This document shows positions 51,141 through 60,171 of a stretch of 64,000 bases of DNA, in pieces. The notes beneath the pieces are model-generated. The model had not been told where the DNA came from. It ran no database searches and worked only from the letters and a program-made list of their open reading frames with translations. This stretch comes from Gemmatimonadales bacterium (GTDB lineage: Bacteria > Gemmatimonadota > Gemmatimonadetes > Gemmatimonadales > GWC2-71-9): assembly GCA_019637315.1 (NCBI GenBank), contig JAHBVU010000005.1, positions 62,001 to 126,000 on the forward strand, in the 5' to 3' direction. The translations under genes and the position numbers were made by a program. The stretch's first letter is position 1; every line of letters starts with the position of its first letter.

Positions 51141-52103
51141 ATGGCCGCCGATAAGACGATGACCGAGGATCCGGTCAAAATGGCCGAGTTCGACGCCCGG
51201 ATCGATGCCGGTGAGACGATCGAGCCCAAGGACTGGATGCCGGAGAAGTACCGCCGGCAGCTGACCCGGATGATGTCCCAGCACGCCCATTCCGAAGTCG
51301 TCGGGATGCTCCCTGAGGGCAACTGGATTACCCGGGCGCCGAGCTTGCGCCGGAAGATGTCGCTCCTGGCCAAGGTCCAGGACGAAGCCGGCCACGGCCT
51401 CTATATCTATTGCGGTACCGAGACCCTCGGCACGTCCCGCGACGAGCTGATCGACCAGTACCTCTACGGCACCGCCAAGTATTCCAGCATCTTCAACTAT
51501 CCGACCCTGAGCTGGGCCGACATGGGTGTGATCGGCTGGTTCGTCGACGGCGCCGCCATCGTCAATCAGACCATGCTGGCCCATGCGTCCTACGGGCCGT
51601 ACGCCCGGGCCATGGTCCGGATCTGCAAGGAAGAGAACTTCCACAAGCGGCAGGGCTACGAGATCTGCGCCACCCTGGCCCGGGGCACCCCGGCCCAGAA
51701 GGCGATGGTTCAGGAGTCGGTCAACCGCTGGTGGTGGCCGTCGCTGATGATGTTCGGGCCCCACGACAAGGACTCGCCCAACAGCGGCGACCTGCTGCGC
51801 TGGAAGGTGAAGCAGAAGGGCAACGACGAGCTGCGCCAGCGGTTCATCAATCTGACGATTCCGCAGGTCAAGGCCATCGATCTGACGGTTCCCGATCCGG
51901 ACCTCCGCTTCGACGAGGCGTCGGGTAACTGGGAAATCGGGCCGATCGACTGGGACGAGTTCAAGCAGGTGCTGGCCGGCAACGGCCCGTGCAACAAGGA
52001 ACGGATCGCCGCGCGCCGGAAGGCGCACGAGGACGGGCAGTGGGTCCGCGATGCCGCCACGGCCTATGCGGCCAAGCGGCAGGGCGCAACCCAGGCCGCC
52101 TAA
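51141..52103 (+). CDS. paaA: Phenylacetyl-CoA epoxidase catalytic subunit PaaA
   Basis: 320 residues from ATG 51141, which has GGAGGG 6 nt upstream; the ATG at 51135 directly abuts the same site. Ferritin-like di-iron protein with [20 protein letters not shown] and [20 protein letters not shown], carrying Glu/His ligands (ExxH in EAGHG). PaaA with PaaC, B and E converts phenylacetyl-CoA to its 1,2-epoxide, the ring-activating step of aerobic phenylacetate breakdown. First gene of paaABCD. Very high identity to family motifs makes this certain. Confidence 0.97.
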   Translation: MAADKTMTEDPVKMAEFDARIDAGETIEPKDWMPEKYRRQLTRMMSQHAHSEVVGMLPEGNWITRAPSLRRKMSLLAKVQDEAGHGLYIYCGTETLGTSRDELIDQYLYGTAKYSSIFNYPTLSWADMGVIGWFVDGAAIVNQTMLAHASYGPYARAMVRICKEENFHKRQGYEICATLARGTPAQKAMVQESVNRWWWPSLMMFGPHDKDSPNSGDLLRWKVKQKGNDELRQRFINLTIPQVKAIDLTVPDPDLRFDEASGNWEIGPIDWDEFKQVLAGNGPCNKERIAARRKAHEDGQWVRDAATAYAAKRQGATQAA

Positions 52104-52117
52104 CGCTACGAGGAGAT

Positions 52118-52420
52118 ATGGCGACGGAATCGACCGAACGCAACGAATGGCCGCTCTGGGAAGTCTTTACCCAGCCGCCGAACGGTAAGCCTCACGAGCA
52201 TGCAGGCAGCGTCCACGCTCCCGATGCGGAAATCGCCCTGCAGAACGCGCGCGACGTCTACACCCGTCGCGGCGAAGCCGTGAGCCTGTGGGTGGTGCCG
52301 AGCGTAGCTATCGTCGCGTCCGCGCCGAGCGACGCCGGGCCGTTCTTCGATCCGGGCAACGACAAGGCCTATCGCCATCCGCAGTTCTACAAGATTCCAC
52401 GCGGCGTGCGGGGCGTTTGA
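52118..52420 (+). CDS. paaB: Phenylacetyl-CoA epoxidase subunit PaaB
   Basis: 100 residues from ATG 52118 (AGGAGAT upstream). Small alpha/beta subunit with NEWPLWEVFTQPPNGKPHEH, GSVHAPDAEIALQNARDVYT and SLWVVPSVAI. It stabilises the PaaA-PaaC core and is the docking part for the reductase. Lies 14 nt after paaA and 1 nt before paaC. Confidence 0.95.
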   Translation: MATESTERNEWPLWEVFTQPPNGKPHEHAGSVHAPDAEIALQNARDVYTRRGEAVSLWVVPSVAIVASAPSDAGPFFDPGNDKAYRHPQFYKIPRGVRGV

Positions 52421-52421
52421 C

Positions 52422-53174
52422 GTGTCGGCCTCTCTCTTCGAGTTCCTCCTCCGTCTGGGCGACGACCGCCTGATCCTGGGCCACCGCAACGCCGAGTGGT
52501 GCGGGCACGGTCCGATCCTGGAAGAGGACATCGCGATCACCAACATCGCGCTCGACCTGACCGGCGCTGCCCAGCTGCTGCTGGACCTGGCCGGCCGAGT
52601 CGAGGGTCAGGGCCGAGACGCCGACGCGCTGGCCTACTGGCGCGACGAGACGCAGTTCCGCAACCTGCAGATGGTGGAGCTGCCCCGCGGCGATTTTGCC
52701 TTCACCATGGTGCGGCAGCTCTTCTTCTCAGCGTGGACTCATTTCCACTTCGAGTGGCTCAAGGGATCGGCGCACGAGGAACTCGCCGGCATTGCCGCCA
52801 AGGCGCAGAAGGAAAATCGCTACCATCTACGTCATGCTGGTGAGTGGGTAGTGCGCCTGGGCGACGGCACCGAGGAGAGTCACCGCCGTGCTCAGGAAGC
52901 GGTTGACGCGCTCTGGCCCTGGACCGACGAGATGTTTGCGACGGACGCCGTCGATCAGGCTGCCGAGGCCGAACTCGGTCTGCCGGCTCGGCCCGATCTC
53001 AAGGCGGAATGGCGTGCGGTCGTGCTCGAGGTGCTCGGTCGGGCGCGGCTGACCGTTCCCGAGGCGCCGATGCGGATGACCGGCGGTCGCAAAGGACGGC
53101 ACACCGAATCGCTTGGACCCCTCCTGGCCGAGATGCAGATCGTGCCCCGGTCGCATCCGGGCGCAACATGGTAG
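52422..53174 (+). CDS. paaC: Phenylacetyl-CoA epoxidase structural subunit PaaC
   Basis: 250 residues from GTG 52422. Ferritin-like fold: LLRLGDDRLILGHRNAEWCG, ITNIALDLTGAAQLLLDL and NRYHLRHAGEWVVRLGDG. PaaC pairs with PaaA in a heterodimer but does not carry out the chemistry itself. It overlaps paaD by 7 nt. Confidence 0.95.
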   Translation: MSASLFEFLLRLGDDRLILGHRNAEWCGHGPILEEDIAITNIALDLTGAAQLLLDLAGRVEGQGRDADALAYWRDETQFRNLQMVELPRGDFAFTMVRQLFFSAWTHFHFEWLKGSAHEELAGIAAKAQKENRYHLRHAGEWVVRLGDGTEESHRRAQEAVDALWPWTDEMFATDAVDQAAEAELGLPARPDLKAEWRAVVLEVLGRARLTVPEAPMRMTGGRKGRHTESLGPLLAEMQIVPRSHPGATW

Positions 53175-53677
53175 CGATCCGGTCACCCGAGGTCGAGCGG
53201 GTCTTCGAGATCCTGCATGAGGTCAAGGATCCCGAAGTACCCGTCATCGACGTGGTCGAACTCGGCATCGTCCGCTCCGCCCAGGTCGAGGGCAATCGCG
53301 TGACGGTGTTGGTGACACCGACCTATTCCGGGTGCCCCGCCACCAAGGTGATCGAACGGGACATAGCCGAGGCGCTCAAACGGCACGGTTTCGAGGACGT
53401 GACGGTCAGGACGGTGTTCACGCCGCCTTGGACCACCGACTGGATCACGGCCGACGCGAGGGAAAAGCTGCGGGCCTACGGCATCGCCCCGCCCGGTCCG
53501 GTTGGGCCCGGCGGCCTCGAGCTGGTGCCGCTCGGCGGGCCGACCCGGAGCATCGCCTGTCCCTACTGCGGTTCGAAGGATACCCGCCGCGAAAGCGAGT
53601 TCGGGTCGACCGCCTGTAAAGCGATCCACGTTTGCCACGCCTGCCACCAGCCGTTCGAGTACTTCAAGCCGATCTGA
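53168..53677 (+). CDS. paaD: PaaD, Fe-S/di-iron assembly factor for the epoxidase
   Basis: 169 residues from ATG 53168. A MIP18/DUF59-like N-terminal domain (EILHEVKDPEVPVIDVVELG, TPTYSGCPA) precedes the zinc-ribbon C-terminus with CPYCGSK and CHACHQPFEYF. PaaD is required for a functional epoxidase, presumably for cofactor maturation. The next expected gene, paaE for the reductase, does not follow; an unrelated lipoprotein gene does. Confidence 0.94.
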   Translation: MVAIRSPEVERVFEILHEVKDPEVPVIDVVELGIVRSAQVEGNRVTVLVTPTYSGCPATKVIERDIAEALKRHGFEDVTVRTVFTPPWTTDWITADAREKLRAYGIAPPGPVGPGGLELVPLGGPTRSIACPYCGSKDTRRESEFGSTACKAIHVCHACHQPFEYFKPI

Positions 53678-53798
53678 CAACGCAGTTGCGGGCGACAGGT
53701 TCCGTCGCGTCGCCGCATGAGCCAATCCAGAGTACTTCTGCGCATGGACGAGTAGGTCCGGTATCGAGCCGAGACCTGGCTCTCTATGTGAGGACTAC

Positions 53799-55934
53799 AT
53801 GCGTCGCCCTGATGCCCTGGTAACCTCTCTGGCCGTTGCGGCCACCGTCTTCCTGTCGGCGTGCGGCGGGGGGACCACTCCTAACCCACCCTCGCCCCCG
53901 CCGGTTCCGCCGCCGCCACCACCGGCCGCGGTCGCCAGTGTCGCGGTGGCGCCGGGAACGGCAACGCTGGTGCCGCAAGCGACCCAGGCCTTCACGGCCA
54001 CGGTCAGGGACGGAGCAGGGAACACGCTCTCGGGTCGCACGGTCACCTGGTCGAGCAGCCAGGCCACGGTGGCGACAGTCGACGGCAGCGGTCTCGTCAC
54101 CGCCCTGGCGGTCGGGAGCACGACGATCACCGCGACGAGCGAGGGGCAGTCTGGGACGGCGCAGGTCACCGTCGCCGTCGGCGCCGTGGTCGGGTCGACC
54201 GGGGGGACGGTGACGACTCCCGACGGCACGGTAGAGATCGTCATACCGTCTGGAGCGCTGACGGGCCAGACCAACATCACGGTGACCCCGCTGGCGGCCC
54301 CGAGACAGGCGCTGCCCGCAGACTACCAGACCATGGGGCCGATGTACGCCTTCGGACCGAGCGGTACCACGTTCAGTCAGCCGGTCACGGTCAAGATCAA
54401 GTACGATCCAGCCAAACTGCCCAAATGGGTCATGGCGGGCGACCTCGCACTGCTGCACCTGAGTGGCAGCCAGTGGGACACCCTGACGGCGTTTGCGATC
54501 GATACCGCTGCCAAGGTGATGTCCGGCAAGACGACGAGTTTCAGCGATATCGGGCCGGGGGTCGAGGACCCGAAGGTCGAAATGACACCCACGAGTGCCA
54601 GCGTGAATCACACCCACCGATCGGTGGTCTTCCATGTCTCGCTGGCTCCTCGAGGCGCCGACATGAACGTGCCTGCAACGCAGTCTTTTCCCGTTCGCTA
54701 TCGATGGAGCACATCGGGCCAGAACGGGGCACTGAGCGTTGCGTCCGGGCAGTGGAGTACGACTGCCGAGGCCCAGTACACGGCAACGGCAGGCGCGCTC
54801 GCCCAGATGACCGGCAAGATCGATGACGTGACCGTCGATGTGCTGCTCAATCCGCAGTCGCTTACGCCGGGCTCGGCCGAGGCCCAGCGAATCGTCACCG
54901 TCAAGGCCGATATCGATGCGGATCTCGAGCTGACCTACGACCTGTCACCAGGTGTTGCCGAGATCGGTCCGGGCGAAGTCGCCACATTCCGCCTGCGCGC
55001 GAACGACAAGCAGGGTCAGGAACTTCCGATCCCGGTCAACTTCACGGGCGAATGGCGATCCTCGGCCAATGTGGGAACGCTGATTGCCAACAGCACGACT
55101 CAGGCAACCTACACGGCAATGAGTGTTTTCAATCATCCGCCGCCGCGGGTGGACGACGTCGAGGTCATGCTGATCGAGAAGATTCAGCGTTGGGTGCGGA
55201 CTCACCGGGCCGGGGCGTTTGGTTTCGAGGGGTCGAGCGAAGAGATCCGTGACTTCGAGATCGAGCGAGCCAAGCCGAAGTCGTTTGTCGAGGTCAAGGT
55301 CAACTACCAGGCCAAGCTGACGCCGGCAACCGACACCCTGCCGATCGGCGGAGCGGTCAATCTCGCGGTGACCGTCGAACCCGCCTACAACGGGCCCGGC
55401 TTCAGGTACCGTTACACACATACCGGAACCCGCGGCAGCATCGACCTTGCGCAGGGCGTTCCGCTCGAGGACAAGACGGTCCGGTACACCGCCAAAGCCG
55501 ATGGGTCGGGAACCGGAAGCGATCAGGTCAGAGTCGACGTTCTCTCCGTCGTGGCAGGCGTGATCGTCCAGGTGGTCGCAACCGGCACGGCGAATATCAG
55601 CATCGACGATTGGCTGAGCGGGAGCTTCATCGTGGCAGAAGAGCCGACGCCTGGCGGTGCGTTCATCGCCGCGCAGATCGTGATACCGAAGCGATCCGGC
55701 AATCCCACCTACCGGCTGGAGGTGATCAACAACGGCGAGACCATCGTCTCGAAGACCTTCAGCGGCGCCGAGACCACCAACACCCGCTCCGTCGGCCAGA
55801 TTTTCGACGGCGGCAGCTCGTGGCGCCTCAATCTGGCTGGAGGTTTCTCAACGACGCCAGCTGGCATGGAAGGACGAAGGAACGTCTACCGGACCGAGTA
55901 TGCCAGTGTGAAGGTGCGATACAAGGTGGATTAG
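53799..55934 (+). CDS. Lipoprotein with bacterial Ig-like (Big2) and ZU5-like domains
   Basis: 711 residues. Signal with lipobox (LSAC), then a Pro-rich linker. A Big2 domain lies near 45-125 (VASVAVAPGTATLVPQATQA, SSQATVATVDGSGLVTAL), and a ZU5-like strand block near 130-165 (GGTVTTPDGTVEIVIPSGAL). Several further beta-sandwich regions without names fill the rest. It is a surface-exposed stalk or adhesin-like protein. The 120-nt gap to paaD and a strong terminator after it make it an independent unit. Confidence 0.82.
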   Translation: MRRPDALVTSLAVAATVFLSACGGGTTPNPPSPPPVPPPPPPAAVASVAVAPGTATLVPQATQAFTATVRDGAGNTLSGRTVTWSSSQATVATVDGSGLVTALAVGSTTITATSEGQSGTAQVTVAVGAVVGSTGGTVTTPDGTVEIVIPSGALTGQTNITVTPLAAPRQALPADYQTMGPMYAFGPSGTTFSQPVTVKIKYDPAKLPKWVMAGDLALLHLSGSQWDTLTAFAIDTAAKVMSGKTTSFSDIGPGVEDPKVEMTPTSASVNHTHRSVVFHVSLAPRGADMNVPATQSFPVRYRWSTSGQNGALSVASGQWSTTAEAQYTATAGALAQMTGKIDDVTVDVLLNPQSLTPGSAEAQRIVTVKADIDADLELTYDLSPGVAEIGPGEVATFRLRANDKQGQELPIPVNFTGEWRSSANVGTLIANSTTQATYTAMSVFNHPPPRVDDVEVMLIEKIQRWVRTHRAGAFGFEGSSEEIRDFEIERAKPKSFVEVKVNYQAKLTPATDTLPIGGAVNLAVTVEPAYNGPGFRYRYTHTGTRGSIDLAQGVPLEDKTVRYTAKADGSGTGSDQVRVDVLSVVAGVIVQVVATGTANISIDDWLSGSFIVAEEPTPGGAFIAAQIVIPKRSGNPTYRLEVINNGETIVSKTFSGAETTNTRSVGQIFDGGSSWRLNLAGGFSTTPAGMEGRRNVYRTEYASVKVRYKVD

Positions 55935-55953
55935 CGACCAGACGGGATGCGAA

Positions 55954-55990
55954 GAGGCCCGGTTCCACTCATGGAGTGGAACCGGGCCTC
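55954..55990. terminator. 17-bp perfect hairpin between convergent genes
   Basis: GAGGCCCGGTTCCACTC (55954-55970), ATG loop, exact reverse complement (55974-55990). It separates the converging Ig-like lipoprotein and E2 genes, 20 nt from each stop. T-runs are short on both sides, so termination may be bidirectional and depend on stem strength or Rho. Confidence 0.7.
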
Positions 55991-56008
55991 CTCGTTTCCC
56001 GCAATGGC

Positions 56009-57175
56009 CTATGCCCAGCTTTCGATCGTCTCGACCCACCTGGTGAGGAACGCGTTGGCCTGGAAACCGTCGAGCACCCGATGGTCGATCGTCAGGGTGA
56101 CATACATTCGCGGGCGCACCACCGGGACGCCGTTCGGGTCGGCCACCACCCGGTTCTCGAGTTTGCCGATGCCGAGAATGGCGGATTGCGGCTGATTGAT
56201 GACGATCGGGGTCGCCACCAGGCTGCCGCTCACGCCGTGATTCGAAATCGTAAAGGTGCCGCCCTGGACATCCTTCGGGGTGAGTGTGCCCGCCCGCGCC
56301 CGCGACGTCAGATCCTGCAGCCGCGCGGCGGTGCCCTCCAGGTCGAGGGTCTGCGCCTGCAGGATGACCGGAACGATCAATCCGCCGGTTTCGAGCGCCG
56401 TGCCGACGCCGACGTTGCAGTCATCGAAGAGCTCGAGCGCATCGTCGTGCCAGCGGCTGTTGACTTCAGGTACGGCCTCGAGCGCAGCAACCGTGGCACG
56501 AACGAAGTACGCCGTGAACGTCAGCTTGGTGCCGCGCGATTCGAAGTCGGCCTTGTGGGCGTTCCGGTGCGCAATCACGGCGGAGAGATCGACCTCGAAG
56601 ACCGAGGTGACGTGCGGTGCCGTGGCCATGCTCTGAGCCATGTGATGCGCAATGCTCTTGCGCATCGGCGTGTGCGGAATCCGCCGCCCGCCGGTCTGGC
56701 TGGCGCCGGCATTCCGGGCCCGCTCGACGTCCTCGACCGTAATCCGCCCGCCTCGGCCCGTGCCAGTGATCGTCGCGGCATCGAGGCCGTGTTCCTTGAT
56801 GAGCCGGCGGACCGCCGGGCTCAGTTCGGGTGTTCCCTCTGCATCCGCGGCTGGGGCCCGGGTCCGCGGGGCAGTCTCCGAGGCGCCTGCCGCTGCTACC
56901 GGAGCCGCCGAGGCGGCAGGCGCAACCGATCCGGCGGGTCCGATCCGGCCGAGCGGTTCACCCGGCTCGACCGTATCACCCTCGGCCTTGAGAATCTCGA
57001 CCAGCACCCCGTCGCCGGGAGCCGCGATTTCGACCGTCACTTTGTCGGTGGTGATTTCGAGCAGCGGTTCGTCCGCTGTGACGGTATCGCCTGCGGATTT
57101 GAACCACTTGCCGACGGTGTTGGTGGTGCCCTCGGCCTGGTCGGCGGGGAGCAGAATATCGATGGGTGAAGCCAT
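56009..57175 (-). CDS. 2-oxoacid dehydrogenase E2 acyltransferase
   Basis: 388 residues. One lipoyl domain (about 1-80, lipoyl-Lys in ITTDKVTVE), a Pro/Ala linker, and a peripheral subunit-binding domain (about 120-155, LSPAVRRLIKEHGLDAATI). The catalytic domain has the active-site DHRVLDGFQ near 370. It transfers acyl groups from an E1 to CoA; succinyl or branched-chain acyl types share these motifs, so the complex cannot be named. No E1 or E3 gene is adjacent. Terminated on the left by the 17-bp hairpin. Confidence 0.9.
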   Translation of the reverse strand: MASPIDILLPADQAEGTTNTVGKWFKSAGDTVTADEPLLEITTDKVTVEIAAPGDGVLVEILKAEGDTVEPGEPLGRIGPAGSVAPAASAAPVAAAGASETAPRTRAPAADAEGTPELSPAVRRLIKEHGLDAATITGTGRGGRITVEDVERARNAGASQTGGRRIPHTPMRKSIAHHMAQSMATAPHVTSVFEVDLSAVIAHRNAHKADFESRGTKLTFTAYFVRATVAALEAVPEVNSRWHDDALELFDDCNVGVGTALETGGLIVPVILQAQTLDLEGTAARLQDLTSRARAGTLTPKDVQGGTFTISNHGVSGSLVATPIVINQPQSAILGIGKLENRVVADPNGVPVVRPRMYVTLTIDHRVLDGFQANAFLTRWVETIESWA

Positions 57176-57237
57176 AGGGGTGTCAGGGCCGTGGATGAAT
57201 GCGGATCGGGTACCAACCGACGCATTCTAGCCGGATG

Positions 57238-57270
57238 GACCGCCTCGGCGAAGGGGTTGCCGAGGCGGTC
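57238..57270. terminator. Hairpin downstream of the Vgb-like gene
   Basis: GACCGCCTCGGC (57238-57249), 9-nt loop, GCCGAGGCGGTC (57259-57270): perfect 12-bp stem 22 nt past the stop of the minus-strand gene. No T-run, so factor-dependent or simply a 3' end structure. Confidence 0.5.
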
Positions 57271-57292
57271 GATGCCGGGGTTGGCAGGCCGG

Positions 57293-58300
57293 TCAGGTCG
57301 TAGGCTTGGCGGCGCGACCCACGGCAGCACGGCCGATCGTGTTGTTGTCGCTGCCAAACCAGATCACGCCCGTTCTCGGGTCGAACACCATGTGGCGAAT
57401 CGACCCCCCGCCGTTCGGGATGGCTGAGTTCTCGACGAAGGCGCCCTTCTTCGGGTCGAATCCGACCAGCCGGTTGGGCTGCACCCCGGTTTCGACCATC
57501 CAGACCCGCTCTTGATCGTCGGTGGCCATGGCGTACGGCATGGAGACGTTGCCGCTGGGTGCGGTCCACTCGCGGACCGCTCCGCTCTTTGGGTCGAGGC
57601 GGCCCAGCATGCCGACCGTGTAATCGCTGTACCAGACGTAGCCGTCGGAGGTCAGGGCCAGCCGTCGTGGCCGACTCTTCGGGTTCGGCAGGTCGTACTC
57701 CCGCGGGGTCATGGTGGCGGGATCGATCGTGCCGATCTTGTTGCTGCCGAACAGGGTGTACCACGGGCGGCCTTCGGCATCGAGCAGGATACCGTAGGGG
57801 CGCGACTTCGCGGTCGCGATCCTGACGAGCTGAACCTGGCCCGTCTTGGTCGCCAGCTTGCCGACGAAGTTGCCGTTCTGCACTGTGAACCAGATGTCGC
57901 CGGCGCGATCGAAAACCATGGTGTGCGGATCGCCTGCCTCGCTGTCGGGCATCGGGTAGCGTGTGATGGCGCCGGACGCACCGTCGACCTTGCCGATCAT
58001 GCCGTTGCGATTTCCTGCGTACCAACCGTTGCCGGCCAGGTCGACGATGACCGTATGAGGGTAGGTCCCGGCGTCGATGGTGAACTGCTCGAACTTGGCC
58101 GACCGGGGGTCGAAGCGCGCGACGTAGTTGCCGGCCTGACCGACAAACCAGATCCGTCCGTCAGGTGCGACCGAGGGGTCTCTGGGTCGGGACTTTTCCC
58201 AAGGTACGGTCCATTCGTCGATGCTCACCGCCGGTGCCTGGGCCTGGGCATCGAGCACGAGCTGAGTCGCGAACACGAGAATGAGACTGGCGAGACGCAT
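57293..58300 (-). CDS. Vgb-like (streptogramin lyase family) secreted propeller protein
   Basis: 335 residues with a signal peptide (VFATQLVLDAQAQ) and AAGGAGGG in front of the ATG. Repeated blades of the virginiamycin B lyase type: GRIWFVGQAGNYVARFDP, NGWYAGNRNGMIGKVDGASG, GDIWFTVQNGNFVGKL and GYVWYSDYTVGMLGRLDP. True Vgb opens streptogramin B, but most members of this family are uncharacterised sugar or lactone binding proteins, so an antibiotic role should not be assumed. Monocistronic. Confidence 0.85.
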   Translation of the reverse strand: MRLASLILVFATQLVLDAQAQAPAVSIDEWTVPWEKSRPRDPSVAPDGRIWFVGQAGNYVARFDPRSAKFEQFTIDAGTYPHTVIVDLAGNGWYAGNRNGMIGKVDGASGAITRYPMPDSEAGDPHTMVFDRAGDIWFTVQNGNFVGKLATKTGQVQLVRIATAKSRPYGILLDAEGRPWYTLFGSNKIGTIDPATMTPREYDLPNPKSRPRRLALTSDGYVWYSDYTVGMLGRLDPKSGAVREWTAPSGNVSMPYAMATDDQERVWMVETGVQPNRLVGFDPKKGAFVENSAIPNGGGSIRHMVFDPRTGVIWFGSDNNTIGRAAVGRAAKPTT

Positions 58301-58373
58301 GGCTTCCCTCCTTCGGGGTTACCATACGTTAGCACAGTTCCTGGCGGGTCGGTACCGGAGGCGAGCCAATGGC

Positions 58374-58400
58374 GGGAAGGGCGGCATCGCCGCCCTTCCC
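58374..58400 (-). terminator. Terminator-like hairpin after the serine hydrolase
   Basis: GGGAAGGGCGGC (58374-58385), ATC loop, GCCGCCCTTCCC (58389-58400): perfect 12-bp stem, 9 nt past the minus-strand stop. No T-run. Confidence 0.6.
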
Positions 58401-58408
58401 CAAGGAGC

Positions 58409-59941
58409 TTACTTGTCCTTCGTGTAACTCACCGGCTTGATGGCGGGTTCGATCGGCATCGTCAGGTTGGCAATCTTACCGTTCGGGTCCATGTGGAACT
58501 GAACTCGCATCCGTCGCGGGATTGCCGGGCTGGCGGGCTCGGTTTCAAACACGTCGTAGTGCCAGTGGTTGAGGCCGACGCCTTCGAAGATCCCGTAGGT
58601 AAACCGCAGTTTGTCGCCGTCGACGGCGACGCGGATGCTGCCGTAGCCCGGATGGCTGTAGGTGCCCGCGTAGTCCGCCAGCGAGTGGGAGGGCCGGGTT
58701 CCGGCCACCTTGGAAGCGACCTCGCGGCCTCGGGCCGAATCGGCGCGGGCGCGGGCGCGCGCCGCCTGCTCGAGATAGCGTCCGCTCCAGTCGATCTGCG
58801 AGAGGCCGAGCATCCGGTCATACACCATGAACGGAATGAAGTCGCGGGTCTGGGTCCCGTTCATGTTGGTCAGCACGATCACGCCGACCGAATCGTCCGG
58901 CAGGAAGGACATCTGCGCCGAGAAGCCGTCGATGTTGCCACCGTGCTGAACCAGCTTGCGGCCCCGGTAGGTGCCCACCATGAAGCCCATGCCGTACTGC
59001 TGAAAACCGACTTCCGCTCCGCCTGCCCCCGGATTCGGCGAACTCGGCATCACCATGTGGGGAATGTGCATGTCGCGGATCTGCGCGGCGGGAATGACCT
59101 GCTTGCCGTCGAGCAGGCCGCGGTTCATGTGCAGAATCAGGTAGCGGGCCATGTCGGCTGCGCTGGCGTTGATGTTGCCGGCGGGTCCGATGGCATCGAT
59201 GTTCTTGAACGGGATTCGCACCACCGAGTCGTTCGGCAGCCGCGCATGGCCGTAGGAGAAGTCGGGCGACCGGGCCATGTCGGTGACCGAGAAGTCCGCC
59301 GTATTCATGGCCAGCGGCTGGAACACCCTGGCGCGAACGACGTCTTCCCAGGAGCGGTTTTCGATCTTGCCCGACAGCAGTCCCGCGGTCATGTACATCA
59401 GGTTCTGATACTGCCAGACGCTGCGGAAATCGTGTGACGGCTCGAGATAGCGCAGGCGGTCGAGCATTTCCTGGCGACCGAAGCCGACCACGCCCCAGAG
59501 CGCGTCATGTCGGGGCAGGCCCGATCGGTGGGTTACCAGATCGCGCGGCGTCATGCGTTCGGTGGCCACCGCGTCGTACATGGTGAATTCCGGCAGGTAG
59601 CGGCGCACCGGGGCGTCCCAGTCGAGCTTGCCGTCGCCGGCCTGGGCGGCCATTGCGGTCACGGTAAACGACTTGGTGACGGAGCCGATGGCGAACTTGG
59701 TATTCCCGGTAACCGGCAACCGCTGTTCCAGATCCTTGAATCCGTAGCCTTTGAGCAACACGACCTCGTTGCCTTTGACGACGGCGATGCCAACGCCCGG
59801 GACGTTCCAGGCCTTGAGCACCGATTCGATGGCCGCATCGAAGTTTCGGTCGAGGCGCGGGGTTGCGGTTCGTTGAGCCTCGGCGGTCGAAACGAGCAGC
59901 AGGGTGGCGCACGCGGCGCCGATGCGGGCTTGCCAACGCAT
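58409..59941 (-). CDS. Secreted serine hydrolase (beta-lactamase-like, DUF3471 type)
   Basis: 510 residues from ATG 59941 (AAGGAG 6 nt upstream; the GTG at 59956 lies before that site). Signal peptide ...LLLVSTAEAQ. Active-site motifs SxxK in GSVTKSFT (about 79), YxN in WQYQNLM and HGG in VQHGGNIDGF. DUF3471-type C-terminal domain. It is paralogous to the gene at 3151 with the same layout. Probably a D-amino-acid peptidase or esterase in the periplasm. Confidence 0.9.
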   Translation of the reverse strand: MRWQARIGAACATLLLVSTAEAQRTATPRLDRNFDAAIESVLKAWNVPGVGIAVVKGNEVVLLKGYGFKDLEQRLPVTGNTKFAIGSVTKSFTVTAMAAQAGDGKLDWDAPVRRYLPEFTMYDAVATERMTPRDLVTHRSGLPRHDALWGVVGFGRQEMLDRLRYLEPSHDFRSVWQYQNLMYMTAGLLSGKIENRSWEDVVRARVFQPLAMNTADFSVTDMARSPDFSYGHARLPNDSVVRIPFKNIDAIGPAGNINASAADMARYLILHMNRGLLDGKQVIPAAQIRDMHIPHMVMPSSPNPGAGGAEVGFQQYGMGFMVGTYRGRKLVQHGGNIDGFSAQMSFLPDDSVGVIVLTNMNGTQTRDFIPFMVYDRMLGLSQIDWSGRYLEQAARARARADSARGREVASKVAGTRPSHSLADYAGTYSHPGYGSIRVAVDGDKLRFTYGIFEGVGLNHWHYDVFETEPASPAIPRRMRVQFHMDPNGKIANLTMPIEPAIKPVSYTKDK

Positions 59942-60171
59942 CACGGTCTCCTTCACGATGGGACGGGCCCCCCAAACCGGGGGCGGGGAATTGTACCCAG
60001 AATTGTGTCCAACTGCACCGTACGCGACCGGGGGGCCGCTGGTGTCAACCGGGTACTGGATTGCTCACGGTTGACCGCCCCTCCGATTGGGCCTTAGTTG
60101 TCAGAACAGAGAAGGTCCGGACGCGCTGGCGTGCCGGTTCCCGATTCAGGTCCTCACGATCGGTTCAGTCG

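Noticed and set aside
53717-53755. 12-codon ORF between paaD and the Ig-like lipoprotein gene
   Set aside because: No enrichment for a regulatory amino acid, no terminator after it; likely chance.
57293-58300. Streptogramin resistance gene
   Set aside because: Family resemblance to Vgb only; secreted form with no resistance context, and most members are not resistance enzymes.
57512-59437. 641-residue + strand frame over the Vgb-like and serine hydrolase genes
   Set aside because: Crosses two real minus-strand genes and the terminator between them; shadow frame.
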